12,407 nt of DNA from Hyphomicrobiales bacterium (lineage in GTDB: Bacteria; Pseudomonadota; Alphaproteobacteria; Rhizobiales; JALURZ01): positions 1 through 12,407 of the forward strand of contig JALURZ010000119.1 of NCBI GenBank assembly GCA_027058735.1, written 5' to 3'. Below the pieces are notes generated by a model. The model ran no database searches, was not told the origin of the DNA, and saw only the letters and a program-made list of their open reading frames with translations. The translations under genes were made by a program, and so were the position numbers. Below, in pieces: positions 1-6,749 of this stretch; the stretch's first letter is position 1, and each line of letters starts with the position of its first letter.

Positions 1-1677
1 TTTGAGGGGCGGGTCTCCGGGCTGGAGACGTTGATTGCCGCCAATCCGCAGAAGAAGTCCATTGCGCCGCGCCTTGAACTGGCCCGGCTGTACCTAGCCA
101 ACCAGCTCAACGCCGAAGCGCTGGGGCAATTGCGCCGGATCGGCGAAATCGACCCTGAAGTCATGTCCGATCCGATCCTCAATGCGATGCGCGGCGTCGC
201 CAATCTGCTGATGGGGCGTCTCAATGAGGCGCGTGCGGATCTGTCGGTGCACGGGCTGTCCCAGGACACCGACGCGACCTTGTGGCGCGGCCTGCTGGAG
301 GCGGAGGTCAAGAACTGGCGTCAGGCCCAGGTCAATTTCAACAAGGCCGAACGCGCGATCCGCGCCTATCCCGATGCGATTCAGGCCCGTTTCAGGATCG
401 CCGCCGTCAGGGCCGCCATCGAGACCAATGATCTCGGTGCCGCGGAATACAACCTCAATCTCATACCCAAGGGCGAGGCGTCCGGGAAGACGGCGGCCGA
501 AATCATGGTCCTGCGCGGCCGTCTGGCCCAGGCGCTGGGCCGGTCGGACGACGCCAGGACGGCGTATGAGGCGGCGATCTCCAGCGGTGAGCGCAAGGCC
601 GAGGCCGAAGCCAGCTACAATCTGGCGCTGATGGCGCTGAAACAGGGCAGGATCAGCGAGGAGCAGGCGATCGCGCGCCTTGAATCGGTCGCCATGACGT
701 GGCGCGGCGACGATCTGGAGCTCAAGGCCATGCGCCAGTTGGCGGCCCTGTACAACCGCCAGGCGCAGCATCGCCGCGCGCTGGAAACCATGCGGGCCGC
801 CATCGAGACCTATCCGGACAAGAAAATCACGCAATTGCTGCAGGACGACATGGCCGAACTGTTCACCGCGCTGTTTCTTCACGGCGGCGCCGACAAGCTC
901 GATCCGGTCGAGGCGCTGGGGCTTTATTATGACTTCCGGGCATTGACGCCGGTCGGGCGCAAGGGCGATGAAATGATCCGCAAGCTTGCCGACCGGCTGA
1001 TCAATGTCGATCTGTTGCAGCAGGCGGCCGAAATTCTCGATCATCAGGTCAACAAGCGTCTTATCGGGGCGGCGCGCGCGCAGGTCGCGGCCAAGCTGGC
1101 CATGGTTCATCTGATGGACCGCAAGCCGGCGCGCGCCCTGCGGATCTTGCGCCAGACCCGGCAGGCCGTGCTGCCCAGGGTGTTGAGCAGGCAACGCGTA
1201 TTGCTGGAGGCGCGCGCGCTGAGCGAACTGGGGCGCACGCAGACCGCGATCGGACTGCTCGCCAACCGCGACAGTCTGGATGCGCTCAAGGTCAGGGCCG
1301 AAGCCTACTGGAAGGGCAAGAACTGGCAGGAGGCCGGGGAAGCCTTCGAGAAGATTCTGGGGGACGCCTGGAAAGGCAAGGCCCCGCTCGACAAGACGGA
1401 GCGCCTCAACGTCATGCGCGCGGCGATTTCCTATGCCCTTGCCGACGACAGGCTGGGGCTTGAGCGGTTTCGCAAGAAATATCTGACAAAGATGTCAAAG
1501 ACGCCGAACGCCAAGGGGTTCTCCGTCATTACCCACGCCGTCGACCGCCAGGGCATCGCGTTCCGCAATCTGGCCAAGGAAATCGCCTCGGTCGATACGC
1601 TGGAAAGTTTTGTCGCCGATTTTCGCAAATCGCTCGAGACCACGCGAACGGCCGCCAGCGCGCCCAATGCGAACTAG
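1..1677 (+). CDS. TPR-repeat protein, 5' end truncated by the window
   Basis: The reading frame is open from base 1, so the true start lies upstream; the first in-frame start-like codon, TTG at 31, is probably internal. About 558 residues are visible. The protein is almost entirely helical, with tetratricopeptide-like helix pairs. The clearest, numbered from base 1, are near residues 94-125 (LWRGLLEAEVKNW), 169-197 (LRGRLAQALGRSDDARTAYE), 243-273 (RQLAALYNRQAQHRRAL, ending in YPD) and two more toward the C-terminus. No enzymatic motif or membrane helix is seen. TPR arrays are protein-binding scaffolds. It resembles, from memory, long TPR proteins found near flagellar genes in alphaproteobacteria, so a role in flagellar assembly or motor function is possible but inferred. 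It ends in a TAG that interlocks with the stop of the convergent Rieske gene. Confidence 0.85.
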   Translation, partial: FEGRVSGLETLIAANPQKKSIAPRLELARLYLANQLNAEALGQLRRIGEIDPEVMSDPILNAMRGVANLLMGRLNEARADLSVHGLSQDTDATLWRGLLEAEVKNWRQAQVNFNKAERAIRAYPDAIQARFRIAAVRAAIETNDLGAAEYNLNLIPKGEASGKTAAEIMVLRGRLAQALGRSDDARTAYEAAISSGERKAEAEASYNLALMALKQGRISEEQAIARLESVAMTWRGDDLELKAMRQLAALYNRQAQHRRALETMRAAIETYPDKKITQLLQDDMAELFTALFLHGGADKLDPVEALGLYYDFRALTPVGRKGDEMIRKLADRLINVDLLQQAAEILDHQVNKRLIGAARAQVAAKLAMVHLMDRKPARALRILRQTRQAVLPRVLSRQRVLLEARALSELGRTQTAIGLLANRDSLDALKVRAEAYWKGKNWQEAGEAFEKILGDAWKGKAPLDKTERLNVMRAAISYALADDRLGLERFRKKYLTKMSKTPNAKGFSVITHAVDRQGIAFRNLAKEIASVDTLESFVADFRKSLETTRTAASAPNAN

Positions 1678-2702
1678 GCGCGCGCTTCGCTCTCCAGCAT
1701 GGACTTTATGACGCCGCGATAAAGATTGGCGCCCTTGTCGATGGCCAGCCGGACGGGCCGGGCGCCGTTTGCTTTCAGCTCCTCCAGTTGCGCGGCCTCA
1801 AGGACGTCCTTGTCCTCGGCAAAGGCGATGCGGAACAATTCGTCCATCCGCTCTCCGGCGCTCTCGTCGTCGAGTTCACAGTTGCGGATATGCATCCACC
1901 TGTCGATGGTATAGGTCGCGTTGACCGGGGTGAGAAAGTGCAGGGCCAGGATGCGCACGCCCTGGTGGCGGTCTTCGGGCTTCAGGTTCAGCCTGGCGTC
2001 GCTGCTGCCGAAATCGATCATCGCCGTGCTCGGCGGGTACAGATAGTAATAGTGCCAGCGATCCACGTTTTCGACAAAACCGCCGAATTTGCGGAAAAAG
2101 CCGATGGGTGGCGCGTTGCGAATCCAGCGGTAGGTCACAACCACGTCGTCGTCGCCCTTTTCCGATTGGATGGGCACATCCTCGCTTTCCGGGTTTCCCA
2201 GCGTCGTGGGATGGACGTAGGCCACATGCGCCGGGTCGCACAGATTGTCCGCGACATTGAGATAGTTGGCCCTCAGATGCAGCGCATCGCCATGGTGACA
2301 GGCCCATTCGGGCGATGTGAATTCGGGCCGGTCGAAGACTTTCGTCTCGTCGGCCCTGGCCGGATCGCCCATCCAGATCCACACGATGCCATGGCGTTCG
2401 AACAGGGGATAGGCCCGCACGAAGGCGGATTTCGGGATGTTGTCCTGTCCTGGAACCCGCACGCACCGGCCTTCGCAATCGAATGTCAGCCCGTGATAGC
2501 CGCACCGGATATTGTCGCCGACGACCTTGCCCCTGGACAGCGGCAGGGACTTGTGCGGGCAGCGGTCGGCGAGCGCCACCATCTGTCCGGACACCTGCCG
2601 GTAGAGAACGATATTTTCTTCCAGAATGGTGGCGCGCCGCGGCTGGTCGCTGAAATCCGTTGACCAGCCGGCGACATACCAGCAGTTGCGGACATATTTC
2701 AT
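1674..2702 (-). CDS. Rieske [2Fe-2S] non-heme iron oxygenase, VanA/DdmC-like
   Basis: This 342-residue protein has the full layout of a ring-hydroxylating or O-demethylating oxygenase alpha subunit. The Rieske cluster ligands are C48-P-H50 and C67-G-Y-H70. The catalytic domain holds N153, D156, H159 and H164 (NLCDPAHVAYVH), giving two iron His ligands and the bridging Asp; D297 in AEDKD is the likely third iron ligand. These positions sit one residue before those known for dicamba monooxygenase (C49, H51, C68, H71, D157, H160, H165), so it belongs with the vanillate/dicamba O-demethylase type. Such enzymes use electrons from a reductase, with or without a ferredoxin, to hydroxylate or demethylate aromatics in the cytoplasm. 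No partner gene is present and the substrate cannot be read from sequence. The start is supported by GGAAGGG six bases upstream. It is transcribed away from fliP, 120 bp downstream of it, and seems unrelated to the flagellar genes. Confidence 0.93.
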   Translation of the reverse strand: MKYVRNCWYVAGWSTDFSDQPRRATILEENIVLYRQVSGQMVALADRCPHKSLPLSRGKVVGDNIRCGYHGLTFDCEGRCVRVPGQDNIPKSAFVRAYPLFERHGIVWIWMGDPARADETKVFDRPEFTSPEWACHHGDALHLRANYLNVADNLCDPAHVAYVHPTTLGNPESEDVPIQSEKGDDDVVVTYRWIRNAPPIGFFRKFGGFVENVDRWHYYYLYPPSTAMIDFGSSDARLNLKPEDRHQGVRILALHFLTPVNATYTIDRWMHIRNCELDDESAGERMDELFRIAFAEDKDVLEAAQLEELKANGARPVRLAIDKGANLYRGVIKSMLESEARA

Positions 2703-2740
2703 GATGCACCCTTCCAGCGAAGCCGCAGGCAGTTGAACGC

Positions 2741-2770
2741 ATCGTATGCCAGATGGGTGTTGTGCCGCAA
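2741..2770 (-). promoter_or_regulatory. possible sigma-70 promoter of the Rieske gene
   Basis: On the minus strand TTGCGG (2770-2765) is followed after 18 bases by TACGAT (2746-2741). The -10 matches TATAAT at four of six positions and the -35 matches only its TTG. Initiation near 2735 would leave a leader of about 30 bases before the start at 2702, which fits the good Shine-Dalgarno sequence there. The gap between fliP and this gene is 120 bp, so an own promoter is plausible, but the match is weak. Confidence 0.25.
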
Positions 2771-2802
2771 GATTGCATCATGTCGCGGGTCGACACCGGC
2801 GC

Positions 2803-2819
2803 CCGCCCGCTAAGGGCGG
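2803..2819 (-). terminator. weak stem-loop just downstream of fliP
   Basis: CCGCCC (2803-2808) and GGGCGG (2814-2819) can pair around a five-base loop, directly after the fliP stop at 2823. No T-run follows on the minus strand, so it is not a classical intrinsic terminator; it may only protect the fliOP mRNA 3' end or be chance in GC-rich DNA. Confidence 0.25.
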
Positions 2820-2822
2820 CAT

Positions 2823-3596
2823 TCAGCCGCCGCCGAAACTTTTCACCAGACTGCCGGCAACCAGATACCAGCCATCGACAAGGACGAAAAAGACGAGCTT
2901 GAAAGGCAGCGAGATGATCACCGGCGGCAGCATCATCATGCCCATGGACATCAGCACGGATGCGACCACAAGGTCGATAATGATGAACGGCACGAACAGC
3001 AGAAAGCCGATTTCAAAGGCGCGGCGCAGTTCAGAGATCATGAAGGCGGGCACCAGCACATGCAGCGGCACCTTGGTGACGTCTTCGGGCTTTTCCGTTT
3101 TCGACAGATCGAGGAACAGCCCCAGGTCCTTCTCGCGGACATTCTCGCTCATGAACCCCTGAAACGGTTTGGCGGCCTTGTCAAAAGCCTCGGGCATCTC
3201 GATCTCGTTTTGCATCAAGGGCGCGATGGCATCCTTGTAGGCCACCTGAAACACCGGGGCCATGATGAAAGCGGTGAGAAACAGGGCGAGCGACACGACC
3301 ACCGAATTCGGCGGCGACTGCTGCATCCCGATCGCGGTGCGCAGCAGCGAGAGCACCACGATGATGCGCGTGAACGAGGTCACCATGACCAGGATCGAGG
3401 GGGCGAGCGAGAGGACACTGATCAGCGCGATCAACTGGATGGCGCGCTGGGTCACCCCGGTTCCGGGGCTGAAGTCGATAGTCAGCTCCTGCGCGAGCGC
3501 GGGCGCGGCGGCGAAAACAACGCCGCCGCTCAGCGCCGCAACCGCCAGGGACTGTATCACTTTGCGCCAGCGAACCGGCGCATCGGGGTTGGTCAT
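2823..3596 (-). CDS. fliP: flagellar type III export gate protein FliP
   Basis: FliP is a core subunit of the FliP-FliQ-FliR export gate in the basal-body membrane, through which rod, hook and filament subunits leave the cytoplasm. The 257-residue length is normal. Residues 1-35 look like a cleavable signal peptide with cut motif ALA before Q36, as known for this family. The family-typical segments are visible: SFTRIIVVLSLLRTAIGMQQ after the first membrane helix, then PPNSVVVSLALFLT, and near the C-terminus FVPFIIIDLVVASVLMSMGM followed by LPPVIISLPFKL and VDGWYLVAGSLV. The start codon overlaps the fliO stop as ATGA (3596-3593), showing translational coupling. It is the last gene of the short fliO-fliP minus-strand unit. 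Confidence 0.97.
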   Translation of the reverse strand: MTNPDAPVRWRKVIQSLAVAALSGGVVFAAAPALAQELTIDFSPGTGVTQRAIQLIALISVLSLAPSILVMVTSFTRIIVVLSLLRTAIGMQQSPPNSVVVSLALFLTAFIMAPVFQVAYKDAIAPLMQNEIEMPEAFDKAAKPFQGFMSENVREKDLGLFLDLSKTEKPEDVTKVPLHVLVPAFMISELRRAFEIGFLLFVPFIIIDLVVASVLMSMGMMMLPPVIISLPFKLVFFVLVDGWYLVAGSLVKSFGGG

Positions 3597-4204
3597 TTCT
3601 GCTCCGTGGACCGGATTTCCCCCCCGGGTCTGATATTGGCAAGGCTTGGTTGCTGTTGGGCTTCGCGCATCGGGGCCGGCTGCATGACAGGTGCCGGCTG
3701 CTGGGCCGGCTGCTGGGCCGGCGGCGGCTGCTGTGTCTGCTGCGGCGCCGGTGCGGCGGCAGGCGGCTGGCCACGCACCGGCACCCTGGGCCGGGCGGGC
3801 TGCTGCGGCGGTGGCTGCGGCGGCTCCTGATAGATCTCATCATGGCCGAGCGGCTCGCCCGCCAGTTCGGGTTCGGCGGCCACCGGTTCGGCATATGGCG
3901 CGACATGCGCGCGCGGCTGCTCGCCCGCAACGCCGAGCGGGATGTCGGTCTCCACAAGCACGTCCTGACCGCCGCCGATCAGCAGCAGGTGGCCCACATG
4001 GTCGCGGCGCACAAGCACCAGCCGTCGCTGTCCATCGACCGCCGCGGCTTCCAGCACACCGAGATGGCGCCCCATGCCCAGCTTGCCGCCCGCGCCCGAT
4101 CCGCTGCCACGCCGCATCCGCTTCGCGATCCAGGCCAGGATACCGATCATTGCCAGCACGACAAACAGTGCCGCTGCATATTGCAGATATTGTGAAAGTT
4201 CCAT
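3593..4204 (-). CDS. fliO: flagellar export apparatus protein FliO
   Basis: FliO is a bitopic inner-membrane protein that helps FliP assemble into the export gate. With the ATG at 4204 it has 203 residues: a membrane helix at about 8-27, a basic stop-transfer patch (KRMRRG), the conserved FliO core at about 59-86 (RLVLVRRDHVGHLLLIGGG), and an unusually long Pro/Gln-rich tail at about 127-187. A TTG at 4216 would add four residues, but the strong AGGAGG (4223-4218) ends one base before it, whereas it lies 13 bases before the ATG; hence the ATG is preferred, though its spacing is long too. The gene leads the minus-strand fliOP unit and is divergent from flgB. The tail is low-complexity and probably disordered. 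Confidence 0.9.
   Translation of the reverse strand: MELSQYLQYAAALFVVLAMIGILAWIAKRMRRGSGSGAGGKLGMGRHLGVLEAAAVDGQRRLVLVRRDHVGHLLLIGGGQDVLVETDIPLGVAGEQPRAHVAPYAEPVAAEPELAGEPLGHDEIYQEPPQPPPQQPARPRVPVRGQPPAAAPAPQQTQQPPPAQQPAQQPAPVMQPAPMREAQQQPSLANIRPGGEIRSTEQK
3694..3721 (-). repeat. 12-bp tandem repeat inside the FliO tail
   Basis: The plus strand carries CCGGCTGCTGGG twice in tandem (3694-3705 and 3706-3717) plus a further CCGG. Read on the coding strand it gives the peptide repeat PAQQ-PAQQ, residues 162-169 of FliO. A perfect 12-bp unit is a substrate for replication slippage, so the copy number may vary between strains without shifting the frame. Confidence 0.8.
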
Positions 4205-4217
4205 CGCTTTTCCCAAG

Positions 4218-4223
4218 CCTCCT
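4218..4223 (-). promoter_or_regulatory. AGGAGG Shine-Dalgarno near fliO start
   Basis: AGGAGG reads on the minus strand from 4223 to 4218. It is one base from a TTG (4216) and thirteen from the ATG (4204). Neither spacing is ideal, but one base is too short to initiate, so it argues for the ATG. Confidence 0.55.
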
Positions 4224-4275
4224 GGATCGGCGTCCAGCCGGACGCCGTGGTGGGTACAAATTGCCTAGTACAATC

Positions 4276-4290
4276 CTAACAAATCGTTAA
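4276..4290. promoter_or_regulatory. CtrA-like box 1 (CTAA-N7-TTAA)
   Basis: CTAA, seven bases, TTAA: seven of the eight specified bases of the CtrA consensus TTAA-N7-TTAA. It is the box nearest fliO, 72 bases upstream of its start codon, in the region between the divergent flagellar units. CtrA is the response regulator fed by CckA, whose gene lies in the same window. Confidence 0.55.
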
Positions 4291-4318
4291 GGACCGCAGA
4301 AAACCGCCAAATCGCCAG

Positions 4319-4333
4319 TTAATGAAGCGTTAC
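4319..4333. promoter_or_regulatory. CtrA-like box 2 (TTAA-N7-TTAC)
   Basis: TTAA, seven bases, TTAC: seven of eight consensus bases. Its left edge is 43 bp from that of box 1 and 29 bp from that of box 3, near the middle of the divergent region, so it could serve either direction. Confidence 0.55.
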
Positions 4334-4347
4334 CAGCCATGATTGTC

Positions 4348-4362
4348 TTAATCTACCATTAA
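4348..4362. promoter_or_regulatory. CtrA-like box 3 (perfect TTAA-N7-TTAA)
   Basis: TTAATCTACCATTAA is a perfect eight-of-eight match to the CtrA consensus with the exact seven-base spacer. It lies 111 bases before the flgB start codon. In Caulobacter such boxes overlap the -35 region of early flagellar promoters and phosphorylated CtrA activates there. No good sigma-54 element was found in the same region, which favours control by CtrA and the housekeeping sigma factor. Confidence 0.7.
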
Positions 4363-4473
4363 CCATGAGCGGTGCAAACTCCAATGCGACGCTGGAAGGC
4401 GGCGATGTTCTTGGTGAGCCGGTTCGCCCAGAAAGGGTGCGCGGGATCACGCCATAACAGGATGGGCCGTCCC

Positions 4474-4884
4474 ATGTCGCTCACCGATCTTCCGGCACTT
4501 GCCGTATTGAAACAGAAACTGCGATGGCATCAGGCGCGCCAGAACGTGCTGGCGCAAAATGTCGCCAATGCCGACACGCCCGGCTACAAGCCGCGCGACC
4601 TCAAAGCCTTCAGATTCGAATCCGTGCTGCGCCGCCAGATGAGCCCGGCGGCCGGCGCGCTCACCACCAATGACAAGCATATCAGGCCGGCCTCGTTCGG
4701 TTCACCGGGCGGAAAATTCGAAACCCGGGAGAGTGCGGACTGGGAAACGACGCCCAGCGGCAATGCGGTGTCCCTTGAGGGCCAGATGATGAAAGTCACC
4801 GCCAACCAGATGGAATTTCAGACCGCGTCCGCGCTCTATACCCGCTCGCTGGGGCTGCTGCGCATCGCGCTTGGCGGCAATTGA
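4474..4884 (+). CDS. flgB: flagellar basal-body proximal rod protein FlgB
   Basis: FlgB is a proximal rod subunit that is exported through the gate and polymerises in the periplasm. With the ATG at 4474 it has 136 residues, the usual size. The N-terminal flagellar rod motif is clear (NVANADTPGYKPRD, residues 29-42), and the C-terminus has the family helix (QTASALYTRSLGLLRIALG). The frame stays open upstream to a GTG at 4372 and contains another ATG at 4462, but those residues do not resemble FlgB. AGGA (4459-4462) precedes the chosen ATG by 11 bases. It heads the plus-strand operon, with flgC 19 bp downstream and the CtrA-like boxes upstream, leaving a leader of roughly 100 bases. Confidence 0.95.
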   Translation: MSLTDLPALAVLKQKLRWHQARQNVLAQNVANADTPGYKPRDLKAFRFESVLRRQMSPAAGALTTNDKHIRPASFGSPGGKFETRESADWETTPSGNAVSLEGQMMKVTANQMEFQTASALYTRSLGLLRIALGGN

Positions 4885-4903
4885 TTCAGGATTAAGGGAG
4901 ACC

Positions 4904-5317
4904 ATGATGAATGTGCTCAAATCAATCATGATCGCGGCGTCGGGTCTGAAGGCCCAGACCGGACGCATGCGCATCATTTCGGAGAATATCGCGAACGCCA
5001 ATTCGACGGCCAAGACCAAGGGCGGCGACCCGTACCGCCGGCGCATGGTTACGTTCGATAATGTTTTCGACCGTGAACTGGGCGCCTATCTGGTCAAGGC
5101 CGCGCGGGTACAGAACGACAAGTCCGCCTTCGGCAGCAAGTTCGATCCGGGCCACCCCGCGGCCAACGATCAGGGGTATGTCAAGACCTCCAACGTCAAT
5201 ACGCTGGTGGAAATGATGGACATGCGCCAGGCTCAGCGCAGCTATGAGGCAAATCTGAATGTGATCCGGGCCGCGCGCCAGATGGCGTCGAAGACGCTCG
5301 ACATATTGCGCGGCTGA
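4904..5317 (+). CDS. flgC: flagellar basal-body rod protein FlgC
   Basis: FlgC is a proximal rod subunit secreted after the gate forms. The 137-residue protein shows the conserved start (SGLKAQTGRMRIISENIANAN, residues 13-33) and the typical C-terminal helix (NVNTLVEMMDMRQAQRSYEANL then ARQMASKTLDILRG). GGGAG (4896-4900) lies three bases before the first ATG (4904) and six before the second (4907), so the true start may be one codon later. The gene sits between flgB and fliE, 19 and 28 bp from them. Confidence 0.96.
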   Translation: MMNVLKSIMIAASGLKAQTGRMRIISENIANANSTAKTKGGDPYRRRMVTFDNVFDRELGAYLVKAARVQNDKSAFGSKFDPGHPAANDQGYVKTSNVNTLVEMMDMRQAQRSYEANLNVIRAARQMASKTLDILRG

Positions 5318-5345
5318 TCGGCATGGCTGGCAAAGGTAAAAACCC

Positions 5346-5657
5346 ATGAGCATACCTGCATCCTCAGCGGCGGCGGCCTATCTGAACGCCGCGCGCAATG
5401 CGGCCGCCGGCGCCCCGGCGGCGGCAGGCGACGTCAAGTCCGGTGATTTCGGCGAGTTCCTGAAATCCGCCCTGGAGGGGGTTGCCGACACCGCCAAACA
5501 GGGCGACAAGATGATGCTGGCGCAGGCCGCCGGCAAGGCCGATATGGTCGATGTGGTGACAGCGGTGGCCGAAACCGAATTGACGGTGCGCACGCTGGTT
5601 ACAGTGCGCGACCGCGTGATCGGGGCGTATCAGGAAATCATGCGCATGCCGATCTGA
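5346..5657 (+). CDS. fliE: flagellar hook-basal body complex protein FliE
   Basis: FliE links the MS-ring/export gate to the rod and is the first exported rod component. The 103-residue length is normal. After an Ala-rich N-terminus the family core is plain: FGEFLKSALEGV, then a D-M-V-D-V-V-T-A-V helix (VAETELTVRTLVTVRDRV) and the C-terminal AYQEIMRMPI. AAAGG lies nine bases before the ATG. fliQ starts 22 bp after its stop, so both are probably on one transcript. Confidence 0.96.
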   Translation: MSIPASSAAAAYLNAARNAAAGAPAAAGDVKSGDFGEFLKSALEGVADTAKQGDKMMLAQAAGKADMVDVVTAVAETELTVRTLVTVRDRVIGAYQEIMRMPI

Positions 5658-5679
5658 CGGCGGCGGCGGGGGAACGGTC

Positions 5680-5943
5680 ATGAATGGCGCGGAGGTTCTC
5701 GAGGTGGCCCGTGAGGGCATCTATGTTCTGCTGATCATTTCGAGCCCCCTCATGCTGATCGGCCTGGCGGTCGGTCTCGTTATCGCGCTGTTCCAGGCGC
5801 TCACCCAGATCCAGGAAATGACGCTGGCATTCGTGCCGAAGATCATTGCGATTTTCGTGACGCTGCTGGTTGCACTGCCCTTCATGGGCCAGGTGCTCGG
5901 CACCTACATGGAGACCATCGTCGCTCAGATCACGAGAGGATAG
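5680..5943 (+). CDS. fliQ: flagellar type III export gate protein FliQ
   Basis: FliQ is a small membrane subunit of the export gate, present in several copies around FliP and FliR. The 87-residue length is normal. Two hydrophobic hairpin helices are seen at about 14-39 and 52-74, joined by the conserved loop FQALTQIQEMTLAFVPKI. A G-rich Shine-Dalgarno (GGGGGAA) lies about six bases upstream of the ATG. It is followed by fliR 29 bp downstream. Confidence 0.97.
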   Translation: MNGAEVLEVAREGIYVLLIISSPLMLIGLAVGLVIALFQALTQIQEMTLAFVPKIIAIFVTLLVALPFMGQVLGTYMETIVAQITRG

Positions 5944-5972
5944 GGGCTCGGGCGCCCCGGACCCGTTTTTCG

Positions 5973-6731
5973 ATGACGCTGACCTTTCTTCCCGGCACCG
6001 CGATGGTGTTCATGCTGATTTTCGCCCGTCTGGGCTCCATGATCATGGTCATGCCGGCGATCGGCGATGCGTTCGTATCGCCTCGCGTGCGGCTGGGATT
6101 CGCATTGGCCATGACGCTGGTCATGATGCCGCTGGTCCGCGACACCTATGGACCGGTCGCGGGCACCTTCGGGCTGGTGCTGGGGGCGCTGCTGGGCGAG
6201 ATCGTGGTCGGTGTCTTCGTCGGCCTTTCCGCGCGGCTCATCATGTCCGCGGTGCACGTGGCGGGTACCGCGATTGCGTTCCAGACCGGCCTTGCCTTCG
6301 CCATGAATGTCGATCCCTCGCAAGGGACCCAGAGCGCCCTGTTCGGGTCGTTCATGGCGATGCTGGCGGCGGTTCTGATCTTTGCGCTCGATATGCACTA
6401 TCTGCTGATCCAGGCGATCCATGACAGCTATCAACTGTTCGCGCCGGGCAAGATGCTGGCGTGGGAGGGGTTTGCGCAAATGGCGCTGCGCACGGTCGCC
6501 GGTTCATTCCGGGTGGGGCTGCAAATGGCCGCGCCGTTCCTGATCTTCGGCCTGATTTTCTATCTCGGCATCGGCGTGCTGTCGCGGCTGATGCCCCAGG
6601 TGCAGATTTTCTTCATCGCCATGCCCGCCAATATCATGCTCGGCTTTCTGCTGTTGATGCTGCTGGTGAGTTCCATGATGATGTGGTTCTTCGACCATTT
6701 CGCAACCAGCATGGCCGAATTCGTCCGCTGA
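5973..6731 (+). CDS. fliR: flagellar type III export gate protein FliR
   Basis: FliR is the single-copy gate subunit that completes the FliP-FliQ-FliR core. The 252 residues contain about six membrane helices and the family signatures FARLGSMIMVMPAIGD near the start, the GLAFAMNVDPSQGTQSALFG stretch in the middle, and PQVQIFFIAMPANIMLG near the end. No strong Shine-Dalgarno precedes the ATG. The 29-bp gap holds a short hairpin (GGGGC 5943-5947 with GCCCC 5954-5958) and a T5 run, so translation or mRNA level may be set there. flhB starts 18 bp downstream. Confidence 0.97.
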   Translation: MTLTFLPGTAMVFMLIFARLGSMIMVMPAIGDAFVSPRVRLGFALAMTLVMMPLVRDTYGPVAGTFGLVLGALLGEIVVGVFVGLSARLIMSAVHVAGTAIAFQTGLAFAMNVDPSQGTQSALFGSFMAMLAAVLIFALDMHYLLIQAIHDSYQLFAPGKMLAWEGFAQMALRTVAGSFRVGLQMAAPFLIFGLIFYLGIGVLSRLMPQVQIFFIAMPANIMLGFLLLMLLVSSMMMWFFDHFATSMAEFVR

Positions 6732-6749
6732 GCGCGGCGGGAAGGAGCC

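Noticed and set aside
4300..4440. Sigma-54 (-24/-12) promoter for flgB or fliO
   Set aside because: Two GG...GC pairs are close (for example TGGTGAGCC...GC and, on the minus strand, TGGCGG...TGC), but each has the wrong spacing by one base; CtrA boxes fit better.
4372..4473. 34-codon N-terminal extension of FlgB from GTG 4372
   Set aside because: The added residues do not resemble FlgB, whose conserved start fits the ATG at 4474; the region more likely is an mRNA leader.
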